This document shows, one piece after another, positions 33,219 through 40,838 of a stretch of DNA of 64,000 nucleotides. Source of the stretch: an uncultured Oscillibacter sp. (GTDB taxonomy: Bacteria > Bacillota > Clostridia > Oscillospirales > Oscillospiraceae). Numbering within the stretch: position 1 is the stretch's first letter; the number at the start of each line of letters is the position of its first letter. The stretch covers positions 1-64,000 of the forward strand of contig CAJTKE010000006.1 of NCBI GenBank assembly GCA_910576865.1, written 5' to 3'. The position numbers and the translations under genes are program-made. The notes beneath the pieces are model-generated. The model saw only the letters and a program-made list of their open reading frames with translations. It was not told where the DNA came from and made no database searches.

Positions 33219-33332
33219 ATGACAATGATTCTGATAGGAGTTGCCGTCGGCTTGGCCATCGAGGCGGGCATTTGGGTGTTCTGCGATTGGTTCATCAAGG
33301 CCCGTGACCTGGAGGACGCGCAGGATTCCTGA
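33219..33332 (+). CDS. Microprotein, 37-aa membrane peptide
   Basis: A hydrophobic N-terminal helix (MILIGVAVGLAIEAGIWVF) is followed by a charged tail CDWFIKARDLEDAQDS. A perfect-looking ribosome site (TGGAGG) lies 8-9 nt upstream. It is the last gene before the operon terminator at 33405-33453. The function is unknown. Confidence 0.6.
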   Translation: MTMILIGVAVGLAIEAGIWVFCDWFIKARDLEDAQDS

Positions 33333-33404
33333 AAGCCTGCGGCGGAACAGCCTCACCCCGCCGGACAAGCGGCGCAGAGGCCGTCAGGCTGAAAATACTC
33401 TCTC

Positions 33405-33453
33405 AAAACGCGCGGCGGCCGTCTCCGTTTCCGGAGCGGCCGCCGCGCGTTTT
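33405..33453. terminator. Terminator closing the symporter operon
   Basis: A 17-bp perfect stem AAAACGCGCGGCGGCCG with its complement ending CGCGTTTT; the T-run is in the stem end. Confidence 0.85.
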
Positions 33454-33531
33454 GGGAGGACAGGAGAGCCGGCTTTTTTCAATCCGCGGTCTTCATTTCG
33501 TCCCATCCCGCCCCGCTCTACGAATCATAGG

Positions 33532-33560
33532 GTGACATTTCCCCGCCGCCGTGGCATACT
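33532..33560 (+). promoter_or_regulatory. Promoter of the XRE-family membrane regulator
   Basis: -35 GTGACA, a 17-nt spacer and -10 CATACT, 23 nt before the start codon. A moderate match. Confidence 0.5.
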
Positions 33561-33582
33561 GTGGCCAAAGGAGTTGATGCCC

Positions 33583-34485
33583 ATGGACACGAAAGCCACC
33601 GGCGCGCTGATCGCCCGGCGGCGGAAACGGCTGGCCCTCAGCCAGGCGGAGCTGGCGGAGCGGCTCCATGTAACGGACAAGGCCGTCAGCCGCTGGGAGA
33701 CCGGGCGGGGCATGCCCGGCCTGGACAGCCTGGAGCCCCTGTCCGAGGCCCTGGGCCTGTCGGTCAGCGAGCTTTTGAGCGGGAAGGAACTGACCAGCGA
33801 GGAATTGCCCAAGGCGGCGGGAGGACAGATTATGGAGAGCATGAAGCGGGAAAAGCAGTGGAAGTGGCTGGCCTGGCTGGCCATGGCGGCGGTGACGGCC
33901 CTGGCCGTCTGGGGCGCCGGCGTCTCCGTCCAGGCCAAGCAGGAGCAGGCGGAGCGGGACGCCCACTACGCCTCCTCGGTCCACTTCGAGGACGACGAGG
34001 CCCTGGCCCAGGGGACGGCGGAGTACTTCCAGGACCGAAACACCCGGTTCGACCCCGAGACCCTGGAGGTCCGGAGGCGGGCGGAGCTGGGGGACTACAT
34101 GGCGCTCCTCTGCGCGGACCAGGGCGGGGAGTGGTGCATGAGCGTGTGGCGGCGGGACGAGCTGTTCCCGGACCGCTACCGCCCCATCGGCGGTCGGAGC
34201 CAGATGGACACGGGCATGAAGGGCGCCATGGTGCACAACTTCGGGGACGCGGAAGACACCGTGGTGGTGGCCTCCGGCGCGGAGCTCCCGGAGGAGGTAT
34301 GGAGTTATACCTGGGTTGACGGCGGCACGATCCACAGAAGCGGACCCTATGCCGATCAGGAAACGAACAGCCACGGAATCCTGGACATTTACGTCTTGAC
34401 CCTGGAGGACCCCCATAATCCCGTAGGCCCCAAACTCGCGCTCTATGATGACGCCGGGAACTGGCTCTGGGATGATTTTCGGTAA
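33583..34485 (+). CDS. XRE-family helix-turn-helix protein with a membrane anchor
   Basis: This 300-aa protein has an N-terminal HTH_3 domain (IARRRKRLALSQAELAERLHV...AVSRWETGRGMP, residues 9-63), a linker, one transmembrane helix near residues 88-110 (WLAWLAMAAVTALAVWGAG) and a roughly 190-residue outer domain with no recognised fold. The topology suggests a one-component membrane-bound regulator. The start ATG 33583 is 9 nt from AAAGGAG; the ATG at 33577 is too close. It has its own promoter and a strong terminator. Target genes are unknown. Confidence 0.82.
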   Translation: MDTKATGALIARRRKRLALSQAELAERLHVTDKAVSRWETGRGMPGLDSLEPLSEALGLSVSELLSGKELTSEELPKAAGGQIMESMKREKQWKWLAWLAMAAVTALAVWGAGVSVQAKQEQAERDAHYASSVHFEDDEALAQGTAEYFQDRNTRFDPETLEVRRRAELGDYMALLCADQGGEWCMSVWRRDELFPDRYRPIGGRSQMDTGMKGAMVHNFGDAEDTVVVASGAELPEEVWSYTWVDGGTIHRSGPYADQETNSHGILDIYVLTLEDPHNPVGPKLALYDDAGNWLWDDFR

Positions 34486-34493
34486 CAAGAAAC

Positions 34494-34534
34494 AAGAAGC
34501 TCCCCTCCGTACCACAACGGAGGGGAGCTTCTTT
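34494..34534. terminator. Bidirectional terminator
   Basis: The stem AAGAAGCTCCCCTCCGT and its complement lie around a 6-nt loop, followed by CTTT, between convergent genes. Confidence 0.9.
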
Positions 34535-34554
34535 CCAGCATATTACAGATCGTA

Positions 34555-35484
34555 TCAGAAGGTCACCACGTCCTGGGCGGGCTTGGCGCAGGGGGCGATG
34601 CTCAGCACGTGCATCACCGGGCCCTTGCCCTGGTAGGCGTCGTGGTTCTCCACGGCCATCCGGACGGTGACCTCCACCCAGTCCCGGTTTTTGTAGTCCT
34701 TCAGGCCCACGCCCTTGGCCACCAGCCCCAGGAACTGGATGTCATTTTCACAGCAGACCATGGCGAAGCGGCCGGGACAGTGGACGCCGGGGTACTTTTT
34801 GGAGTGGCACATGAGGAGCTTCATGTGGACCTCCTTCCCCGCCCAGCGGTCCGGGTGGTCCATGACGTCCACATACCAGACGCCGAAGTCGTCGTCGGGG
34901 ATGTCCACCACGGGCTGGTCCAGGTCGAAGGGGCACTCATCCCCGGTGAGGTAGTCCTCGCTGCTTCCGTCCACGTTCTCGAAATAGATGTCCGCCCGGC
35001 GGTTCACCATGCGGAGGTTCCGCTTCCGCAGGGCCTCCCGCAGCTCCGGCGTGGCACGGTTGAAGACCAGCAGGTCCGCGTTGGTGATCTTTTCCATCAT
35101 CAGCTGGCCCATGTTCCTGGCGTACAGCTCGAAGGTCCCGGCTTCCACAAAGGTCATGATCTGATAGAGCACCCAGTTGGCGGGGAGAACCTCCCGGTAT
35201 AAGCGCTCCATCTGCCACATACCGTTGTACTCGATGAGGACCTGCCTGGGCCGGTATTTCTTCTCCAGCTCCTTCATGCGGGAGCAGGTCAGGTCCGCCT
35301 CGTCCTCGATGTCCACCACGGTGACGTTGTCCAGCGCCTTGGGGTTGTACTCCTCCTCCCCCTCCTCACAGCGGAGGAGAAGGGTCCTGTCCTGGCGGGC
35401 GAAGCCGTCCTCCAGGACGCCGTTGATGAAATTGGTCTTGCCGGAGTCCAGGAATCCGGTCACCAGATAAACGGGTATATCCAT
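34555..35484 (-). CDS. CobW/G3E-type GTPase (TIGR03943-like C-terminus)
   Basis: This roughly 309-aa protein has a P-loop GTPase domain: Walker A GFLDSGKTN near residue 9, an acidic region VVDIEDEAD, and a guanine-specificity-like segment TNADLLVFNRATPE. Unlike its neighbour it lacks the CxCC metal motif. The C-terminal half (VWYVDVMDHPDRWAGKEVHMKLLMC; GRFAMVCCENDIQFLGLVAKG) resembles the soluble OB-like domain of TIGR03943 proteins encoded with putative metal permeases. ATG 35484 is used here; a TTG 6 nt upstream is closer to AAGGAAG and may be the real start. It is second in a G3E pair. Confidence 0.82.
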   Translation of the reverse strand: MDIPVYLVTGFLDSGKTNFINGVLEDGFARQDRTLLLRCEEGEEEYNPKALDNVTVVDIEDEADLTCSRMKELEKKYRPRQVLIEYNGMWQMERLYREVLPANWVLYQIMTFVEAGTFELYARNMGQLMMEKITNADLLVFNRATPELREALRKRNLRMVNRRADIYFENVDGSSEDYLTGDECPFDLDQPVVDIPDDDFGVWYVDVMDHPDRWAGKEVHMKLLMCHSKKYPGVHCPGRFAMVCCENDIQFLGLVAKGVGLKDYKNRDWVEVTVRMAVENHDAYQGKGPVMHVLSIAPCAKPAQDVVTF

Positions 35485-35509
35485 TGTCAAGCAAACTTCC
35501 TTTTCAGAC

Positions 35510-36595
35510 TCACAGGCCGAAGAGCTCCGAGAGCTTTTCCTCCTTCAGCTCCGCGCCGATGACGCAGAGGCGGCCGGTGTAGTCGGGGTGTCCGGCGCGG
35601 ACCTCGGGCTCCTCGGGGACGTAATCGAATTCGATCCAGGTTCCGTCCTCGCCGTTGACGATGCCCTTGGCCCGGAGGATATTGCCGTACTCCCCGGAGT
35701 CCAGGGCGGCGAGAATCTTCTCAATGCCCGCCTTTGTGAAGGCCTTGGGGGTCTCCTTTCCCCAGGAGGTGAAGACCTCGTCGGCGTGGTGGTGATGGTG
35801 GTGGCAGGAGCAGGCCGGGTCGTCGCACTCGTGGCCGTGGTCGTGGTGGTGCTCGTGTTCCCCGTGCTCCTCATGGCCGTGGTGGTGGGTATGTTCCCCG
35901 TGACCCTCGTGGTCGTGGTCATGGTGGTGGTGGGCGTGCTCCGCCTCCTCGGCCTCGTGCTCCGCCCGCATCTTCGCCAGGAGCTCGTCCGCCAGGGAGA
36001 CCTTTTCAATGGCGGAGAGGATGGTCTTCCCGTCCAGGTCGTCCCAGGGGGTGGTGAGGATGGCGGCCTCCGGGTTCTTCTCCCGGAGCATGCCGACGGC
36101 GGCCTCCAGCTTCTCCCGGCTCAGCTTCTGGGTCCGGGAGAGGACGATGGTGCCGGCGGACTCGATCTGGTTGTTGTAGAACTCCCCGAAGTTCTTCATG
36201 TAGACCTTCACCTTGGAGGCGTCGGCCACGGTGACAAAGCTGTTCAGCTCCAGCTCCGGGGCCTCGGCGGCGGTGTTCTCCACGGCTACGATGACGTCGG
36301 ACAGCTTGCCCACGCCGGAGGGCTCGATGAGGATGCGGTCCGGGTGGAACTGGGCCGCCACGTCCTTCAGCGCCTTGTTGAAGTCCCCCACCAGGGAGCA
36401 GCAGATGCAGCCGGAGGACATCTCGGAGATCTGGACGCCGGACTCCTTCAGGAAGCCGCCGTCGATGCTGATCTCGCCGAACTCATTTTCGATGAGCACC
36501 AGCTTTTCCCCCTGATAGGCCTCCGCCAGCAGCTTTTTGATGAGGGTGGTCTTCCCCGCCCCCAGGAAGCCGGAGATAATGTCGATCTTTGTCAT
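35510..36595 (-). CDS. CobW/G3E metallochaperone GTPase with a His-rich insert
   Basis: This 361-aa GTPase has Walker A SGFLGAGKTT (residues 8-17), the metal-binding GCICC motif near residue 63, Walker B-like ILIEPSGVGK, and the CobW C-terminal domain at the end (GTWIEFDYVPEE...GRLCVIGAEL). Between the domains is a stretch of about 65 residues made almost wholly of His, Glu, Asp and Gly (about 30 His), including CDDPACSCHHHHHH, that should bind several Zn, Ni or Co ions. Expected role: GTP-dependent metal delivery or storage at low metal. The promoter at 36633-36660 drives this and the next G3E gene. Confidence 0.9.
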   Translation of the reverse strand: MTKIDIISGFLGAGKTTLIKKLLAEAYQGEKLVLIENEFGEISIDGGFLKESGVQISEMSSGCICCSLVGDFNKALKDVAAQFHPDRILIEPSGVGKLSDVIVAVENTAAEAPELELNSFVTVADASKVKVYMKNFGEFYNNQIESAGTIVLSRTQKLSREKLEAAVGMLREKNPEAAILTTPWDDLDGKTILSAIEKVSLADELLAKMRAEHEAEEAEHAHHHHDHDHEGHGEHTHHHGHEEHGEHEHHHDHGHECDDPACSCHHHHHHADEVFTSWGKETPKAFTKAGIEKILAALDSGEYGNILRAKGIVNGEDGTWIEFDYVPEEPEVRAGHPDYTGRLCVIGAELKEEKLSELFGL

Positions 36596-36632
36596 GGTAT
36601 CAAGTCCTTTGCTTTCAATTTATTACGCACAT

Positions 36633-36660
36633 ATCATATCACCGAATTTCCAAAAAGCAA
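36633..36660 (-). promoter_or_regulatory. Sigma-A promoter of the G3E pair
   Basis: On the minus strand: TTGCTT, a 16-nt spacer and TATGAT, 38 nt upstream of the GTPase start. I see no obvious Zur/Fur palindrome. Confidence 0.65.
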
Positions 36661-36688
36661 CCCGGTTACAAAAATTTAACAGAATCTG

Positions 36689-37576
36689 TCAGGCTTCCGG
36701 CTCGTCTCCGTTCTCCTCCCGGGCCTGGTTCAGGTAGTCCCGGTCCGCCGTCTTTTTGCTGGGGACGAAGCCCTGGGCCGCCGTTTTCTTCTCGCCCTTG
36801 CTCTTGGCGTAGAAGAAGCCGGTGACGGAGAAGACCACCGCCCCGATGAAGTTGACGAACAGGTCCTTCATGGTGTCAATGAGGCCGATGTCAAGATACC
36901 CCCCCAGCCCCAGTTCCTGGCCGTTGACCAGGACCTCCTGAATGCCCGGCACGGCCACCACCTTGTTGGACCGGGTCACGTCCAGGGAGGCGGAATAGAT
37001 GGCGTTGACGACGGTGTCCCGCTGCATGTCCGTGTGGAAGAACCAATCCATGCCGAACTCGAAGAACTCCCACAGGACGCCGATGGTCATGGAGAAGCAG
37101 AAGGCCACCAGGGCCAGGAAGACCGGGGAGAGGTCGAAGGTGAGGCGCTCGTCGTCGTTGAGGAGCACCACCATGGCAAAGCCCACGGCGGCGGCCAGGA
37201 AGCCGTTGAGGGTGTGGAGCATGGTGTCCCAGTGGGGAACCACCACGTAGAAGGCGTTGACCTCCCCCAGGACCTCCGCCGCGTAGATGAAGCAGAGAAC
37301 GGTGATCTCCAGGGCGGGGGGCAGCTCGATGTGGAACTTCACCTGAATCCAGCTGGGGACGTAGAGCAGCAGGTAGGCCAGGGCGCAGTAGAACGCGGAC
37401 TCATAGCCGCCGTTGAAAAGCTGGCGGACAAAGATGACGATGACCAGGAGCCGCAGGGTGTAGAAGACGATGAAGGAGCTCTTGTGCTCCCGCAGCTCCT
37501 TTTCCATGGCTTGGCGGAAGCTCTTCTTCTCCCGCTGCCGGGCGCGTTTTCGGTCTTGCTTGTTGAGCTTGGACAT
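36689..37576 (-). CDS. DUF2238-like integral membrane protein
   Basis: This 295-aa protein has six or seven hydrophobic helices. Conserved polar motifs within membrane segments, HWDTMLHTLNGFLAAAVGFAM, GVLWEFFEFGMDWFF and DIGLIDTMKDLFVNFIGAVVF, match the layout of DUF2238/YjdF-type membrane proteins, whose function is unknown. The N-terminus is strongly basic (KQDRKRARQREKK) and the C-terminus is charged; both are probably cytoplasmic. It has its own promoter and lies just upstream of the G3E pair on the same strand. A role in metal handling is possible but only by proximity. Confidence 0.75.
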   Translation of the reverse strand: MSKLNKQDRKRARQREKKSFRQAMEKELREHKSSFIVFYTLRLLVIVIFVRQLFNGGYESAFYCALAYLLLYVPSWIQVKFHIELPPALEITVLCFIYAAEVLGEVNAFYVVVPHWDTMLHTLNGFLAAAVGFAMVVLLNDDERLTFDLSPVFLALVAFCFSMTIGVLWEFFEFGMDWFFHTDMQRDTVVNAIYSASLDVTRSNKVVAVPGIQEVLVNGQELGLGGYLDIGLIDTMKDLFVNFIGAVVFSVTGFFYAKSKGEKKTAAQGFVPSKKTADRDYLNQAREENGDEPEA

Positions 37577-37619
37577 GGGAACCTCCTTTAAAAAGACGGA
37601 CGGATGTCATATCCTGGTA

Positions 37620-37648
37620 ATCATAGCACAAAGCGGCGAATTTTGCAA
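37620..37648 (-). promoter_or_regulatory. Sigma-A promoter of the DUF2238-like gene
   Basis: On the minus strand: TTGCAA, a 17-nt spacer and TATGAT. Confidence 0.75.
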
Positions 37649-37696
37649 GGAAGAGGCCCACTGCCGCCTGCGAGGGAAATTTTTTTCGGAAACCCC

Positions 37697-37724
37697 TTGA
37701 CATTTCCTGAAAATGTGCTATTGT
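37697..37724 (+). promoter_or_regulatory. Sigma-A promoter of the GntR-ABC operon
   Basis: Consensus -35 TTGACA, a 16-nt spacer and -10 TATTGT, 45 nt before the gntR start. The TTAGTTGCATAAGACAAC stretch just downstream is a possible GntR site. Confidence 0.75.
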
Positions 37725-37768
37725 ATTAGTTGCATAAGACAACAGCACAAAAACAGGAGGTGCGCAGA

Positions 37769-38155
37769 ATGCAATGGCAGTTTTCCAACGACGCCCCCAT
37801 TTATACGCAGCTGATTCAGCAGGTGAAGGTGGGCATCGTCACCGGCGCGTTCCCGCCCGGGGAGCGATTGCCCTCCGTGCGGGACATGGCCACGGAGGCC
37901 GGGGTGAACCCCAACACCATGCAGCGGGCCCTGGCGGAGCTGGAGCGGGACGGACTGGTGTACAGCCAGCGGACCGCGGGAAGATTTGTGACGGAGGACA
38001 ACACCATGATCAACACGGCGAAGCGGAGTCTTGCCCAGCGCCATGTGAAGACGTTCCTGGAGGCCATGCTCCGGCTGGGCTTCCAGAAGGAGGAGATCAT
38101 CGAATTGATCGCGCGGGAATTGGGAGAGGAGGAATCGGACCATGCCAGTGCTTGA
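37769..38155 (+). CDS. GntR-family regulator (YtrA type)
   Basis: This 128-aa YtrA-subfamily regulator has a winged helix-turn-helix at residues 10-72 (APIYTQLIQQVKVGIVTGAFPPGERLPSVRDMATEAGVNPNTMQRAL) and only a short C-terminal helical dimerisation tail. The start ATG 37769 follows CAGGAGGTG. It overlaps the ABC ATPase gene by 14 nt. YtrA-type regulators usually repress their own ABC operon and respond to cell-envelope stress; the same is inferred here. Confidence 0.9.
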   Translation: MQWQFSNDAPIYTQLIQQVKVGIVTGAFPPGERLPSVRDMATEAGVNPNTMQRALAELERDGLVYSQRTAGRFVTEDNTMINTAKRSLAQRHVKTFLEAMLRLGFQKEEIIELIARELGEEESDHASA

Positions 38156-38837
38156 GTGCAAGGGGCTGACCAAGCGGTTCGGGAGGACCACGGCCCTGGA
38201 CGAGGTGAGCCTGACCATCGAGCCGGGCCGCATCGTGGGTCTGCTGGGCCCCAACGGCAGCGGCAAGACCACTTTGATCAAATTGGCCAACGGCCTGCTG
38301 ACCCCCGACGGGGGCTATATCGCCGTGTGCGGCTCCGCCCCCGGGCGGGAGAGCCACGCCCTGGTGAGCTACCTGCCGGAGCGGACGGCCATCCCCACCT
38401 GGATGACGGCCCGGCAGCTGCTGGACTTCTACGGGGACTTTTACCGGGACTTCCGCCGGGACGCGGCGGAGGAGATGCTGGACCATCTGGGCATCCAGCC
38501 CGCTCAGGCCGTGAAGCAGATGTCCAAGGGCACCCGGGAGAAGGTCCAGCTCATCATGGTCATGAGCCGGGCGGCGAAGCTGTATCTGCTGGATGAGCCC
38601 ATCGGCGGCGTGGACCCGGCCACCCGGGACTACATCCTCTCCACCATCATCGGGAACTACAACCCCGAGGCGGCGGTGGTGATCTCCACCCACCTGATCT
38701 CCGACGTGGAGAAGGTGCTGGACGAGGTCATTTTCATCAACCAGGGCCAGATCATGCTCCAGTCCACCGTGGACGACATCCGGGAGGAGAAGGGCATGAG
38801 CGTGGACGCGCTGTTCCGGGAGGTGTTCAAATGCTGA
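38142..38837 (+). CDS. ABC transporter ATP-binding protein (YtrB-like)
   Basis: This 231-aa single ABC domain has Walker A GPNGSGKTT (residues 36-44), the divergent signature MSKGTREKVQL, Walker B LYLLDEPIGGVD and the switch His in ISTHLISD. It follows the GntR gene with a 14-nt overlap and overlaps the membrane protein gene by 7 nt, forming a GntR-ATPase-permease operon like B. subtilis ytrAB. Probable export or envelope-stress function; the substrate is unknown. Confidence 0.9.
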   Translation: MPVLECKGLTKRFGRTTALDEVSLTIEPGRIVGLLGPNGSGKTTLIKLANGLLTPDGGYIAVCGSAPGRESHALVSYLPERTAIPTWMTARQLLDFYGDFYRDFRRDAAEEMLDHLGIQPAQAVKQMSKGTREKVQLIMVMSRAAKLYLLDEPIGGVDPATRDYILSTIIGNYNPEAAVVISTHLISDVEKVLDEVIFINQGQIMLQSTVDDIREEKGMSVDALFREVFKC

Positions 38838-39649
38838 GGAAACTGCTGAAGCACGAGTTCCGTGCCACCGGGCGGGTCATGCTGCCCATGTATTTGATCC
38901 TGCTGGTCACCGCCGTGGGTTCCAATCTGGCGGGCCGGGGGATGCTGGACGGCCGGTCCGACGTGCTGAACATTCTGGGGGTCATCATCGTCATGGCTTT
39001 CGGCATCGCCATCTGCGGCGTGCTGGTGATGTCCTTTGTCCTCATGATCCAGCGGTTCTACAAGAACCTTTTGCAGGACGAGGGCTATCTGATGTTCACC
39101 CTGCCCGTCTCCGTCCACCAGCACATCTGGTCAAAGCTCATCGTTTCCGTGGTCTGGTTTGCCGCCACGGTGCTGGCTATCATCGCGGCGAGCCTGGTGG
39201 TGGCCTACCAGGGGGGCTTCCTGCGGGAGTTCCTGGACTTCCTCGGCTGGTTTTTCGAGGGGCTTCAGAAGCTGAAAATCAGCGAGACCCTCAACGGCAC
39301 CGTGTACCTTATGGAGTTTGCCGTCTTGATGTTTGTGTCCCTGGCGGCTTTCGCCCTCCAGTTCTACGCCGCCCTGGCGGCGGGGCACAGCCGGGCCAAC
39401 CACAAAATGGTCTGGTCCGTGGCGTGGTTCTTCGGCTTCCAGTTCGCCCTGCAGTTCCTGGGCTCCCTGCTGTTCATCACCCTGGACCGGCTGCACATTC
39501 CCTTCCCCCTGGAACTCGATTGGAATCCCTCTCCCGCCGTGGCGATCCACGTGGGGCTGCTGCTGGCCATCGGGGTCGTGATCCTCTACGGCGCGATTTT
39601 TTACGCCGTCACCACATTCTTCTTGAAAAAGCACCTGAACCTGGAGTAA
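38831..39649 (+). CDS. ABC-2-like membrane subunit
   Basis: This 272-aa membrane protein has six predicted helices: YLILLVTAVGSNLAG, LGVIIVMAFGIAICGVLVM, WFAATVLAIIAASLVV, MEFAVLMFVSLAAFALQFYA, WFFGFQFALQFLGSLLFI and HVGLLLAIGVVILYGAIFY. An amphipathic N-terminal coupling-like helix (MLRKLLKHEFRATGR) is typical of ABC-2-type permeases. It is translationally coupled to the ATPase gene and is its likely membrane partner. Confidence 0.82.
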   Translation: MLRKLLKHEFRATGRVMLPMYLILLVTAVGSNLAGRGMLDGRSDVLNILGVIIVMAFGIAICGVLVMSFVLMIQRFYKNLLQDEGYLMFTLPVSVHQHIWSKLIVSVVWFAATVLAIIAASLVVAYQGGFLREFLDFLGWFFEGLQKLKISETLNGTVYLMEFAVLMFVSLAAFALQFYAALAAGHSRANHKMVWSVAWFFGFQFALQFLGSLLFITLDRLHIPFPLELDWNPSPAVAIHVGLLLAIGVVILYGAIFYAVTTFFLKKHLNLE

Positions 39650-39657
39650 ACTAGATT

Positions 39658-39682
39658 CCATAATGCCAATCATTATGGAGGA
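39658..39682 (+). promoter_or_regulatory. Hairpin overlapping the Shine-Dalgarno site
   Basis: CCATAATG (39658-39665) pairs perfectly with CATTATGG (39671-39678). The ribosome site GGAGGA begins inside the 3' arm at 39677. The fold would partly hide the ribosome site of the next gene. Confidence 0.5.
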
Positions 39683-39687
39683 ATCCC

Positions 39688-40173
39688 ATGCTGATCTCTG
39701 AAACCTTTCTGGAAACCCAGACCCATGAGCTGCTGATGACCTTCCTGGTGGCCATGGTCCCGGTGATTGAGCTCCGAGGGGCCATCCCGGCGGGCGTCGC
39801 CGCGGGGCTGCCTCCGGCTCTGGCCTGCGCCGCCGCCGTCGCCGGGAATCTGGTCCCCGCTCCCTTCATCATCATGCTGGGGCGCCGGGTGGCCGACTGG
39901 CTCCGGGGCACCCGCTTCTTCGGCCCCAAGATCGCCTGGCTGGAGCGCCGGGCCCACCTCAAGGGGCGGCTGGTGCGGAAGTACCGGCTCCTGGGGCTGG
40001 TGATTCTGGTGGGCATCCCCCTGCCGGGCACCGGGGCCTGGACCGGGGCGCTGGTGGCCTCGGTGCTGGATATCCGCATGCGGCACGCCCTGCCGGCCAT
40101 CTTCCTGGGGCTGCTGATCGCGGCGGCGATTACCACCGCCGTGACCCTGGGTTTATTTAATCTGCTGATTTGA
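39688..40173 (+). CDS. Small multidrug export family protein (PF06695-like)
   Basis: This 161-aa membrane protein has four hydrophobic segments. The N-terminal LLMTFLVAMVPVIELRGAIPAGVAAGLPP and the C-terminal GLVILVGIPLPGTGAWTGALVAS with two GxPxPGTG-like turns match the small multidrug-export (DedA/VTT-like) family. True transport function is unproven for this family. The gene lies 38 nt after the ABC operon behind a hairpin that overlaps its ribosome site. Confidence 0.85.
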   Translation: MLISETFLETQTHELLMTFLVAMVPVIELRGAIPAGVAAGLPPALACAAAVAGNLVPAPFIIMLGRRVADWLRGTRFFGPKIAWLERRAHLKGRLVRKYRLLGLVILVGIPLPGTGAWTGALVASVLDIRMRHALPAIFLGLLIAAAITTAVTLGLFNLLI

Positions 40174-40189
40174 CGATAAGGAGTACATG

Positions 40190-40786
40190 ATGAAACGATT
40201 TGCGATACTGTGCGCTCTGGTCCTGTCGGTGGCGCTGCTGTCCGGCTGTATGCCCGCCGTTGTGATTACCTCCCCCAGGGACGAGGAGTTCCAGAGGGAC
40301 TGGGCGGACTCCATGGACGAGGCCGCCGAGGACTGGGCCGAGGACTTTGGGGACGCCTGGGACGGCTTCTGGAACGACCAGGACGAGGAGGGCGTTGAAA
40401 AGGACCACTATTGGAAAATCCTGGACGCCGAGGGCCAGGAGCTGGGGACCGTCACGGACCCGGAACAAGTCGAGGCCCTGGACGACCTCCTCAGCACCGA
40501 CAGCCATCAGGGGACCCGCATGGCCGAGGACCCCGGCGACCCGGCCTGCAGCTACGTCTACTGCCAGCAGGAAACCCTGAAGGCGGGGCAAAAAGAGGAG
40601 GACCGGAAGTATGAGGATCTGGGGCGCTTCAGCATCTCGGAGTCGGAGGACGTGATGACCATGGTGATTCTGGAGGACCTGCCCACCCTGCTGAACGTGG
40701 ACCTGGGAGACCTGCTGACCTTCACCGTCACCATCCCGGCGGAGACGGCGGAGACCCTGCGGGACCCGTCGCGGTTCCTGGACTGA
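40190..40786 (+). CDS. Putative lipoprotein, acidic (198 aa)
   Basis: A lipoprotein signal ends in the lipobox LLSGC|M. It is followed by an acidic segment (DEEFQRDWADSMDEAAEDWAE) and a small domain with HYWKILDAEGQELGTVTDPEQVEALDDLL, which looks like a beta-hairpin sensor-type module. I do not recognise the family. ATG 40190 gives 6-nt spacing to AAGGAG; the adjacent ATG 40187 is equally possible. It is the last gene of the 37.7-40.8 kb run. Confidence 0.7.
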   Translation: MKRFAILCALVLSVALLSGCMPAVVITSPRDEEFQRDWADSMDEAAEDWAEDFGDAWDGFWNDQDEEGVEKDHYWKILDAEGQELGTVTDPEQVEALDDLLSTDSHQGTRMAEDPGDPACSYVYCQQETLKAGQKEEDRKYEDLGRFSISESEDVMTMVILEDLPTLLNVDLGDLLTFTVTIPAETAETLRDPSRFLD

Positions 40787-40803
40787 GCCTGAACGGATAC
40801 GAA

Positions 40804-40835
40804 AAGGACGCGCCTTAATGGCGCGTCCTTCTTTT
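40804..40835. terminator. Bidirectional terminator
   Basis: The stem AAGGACGCGCC/GGCGCGTCCTT with a TTAAT loop, then CTTTT, between convergent genes. Confidence 0.9.
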
Positions 40836-40838
40836 CGC

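Noticed and set aside
33583..34485. Phage repressor interpretation of the XRE-family gene
   Set aside because: It has a transmembrane helix and an outer domain, and there are no phage genes around it.
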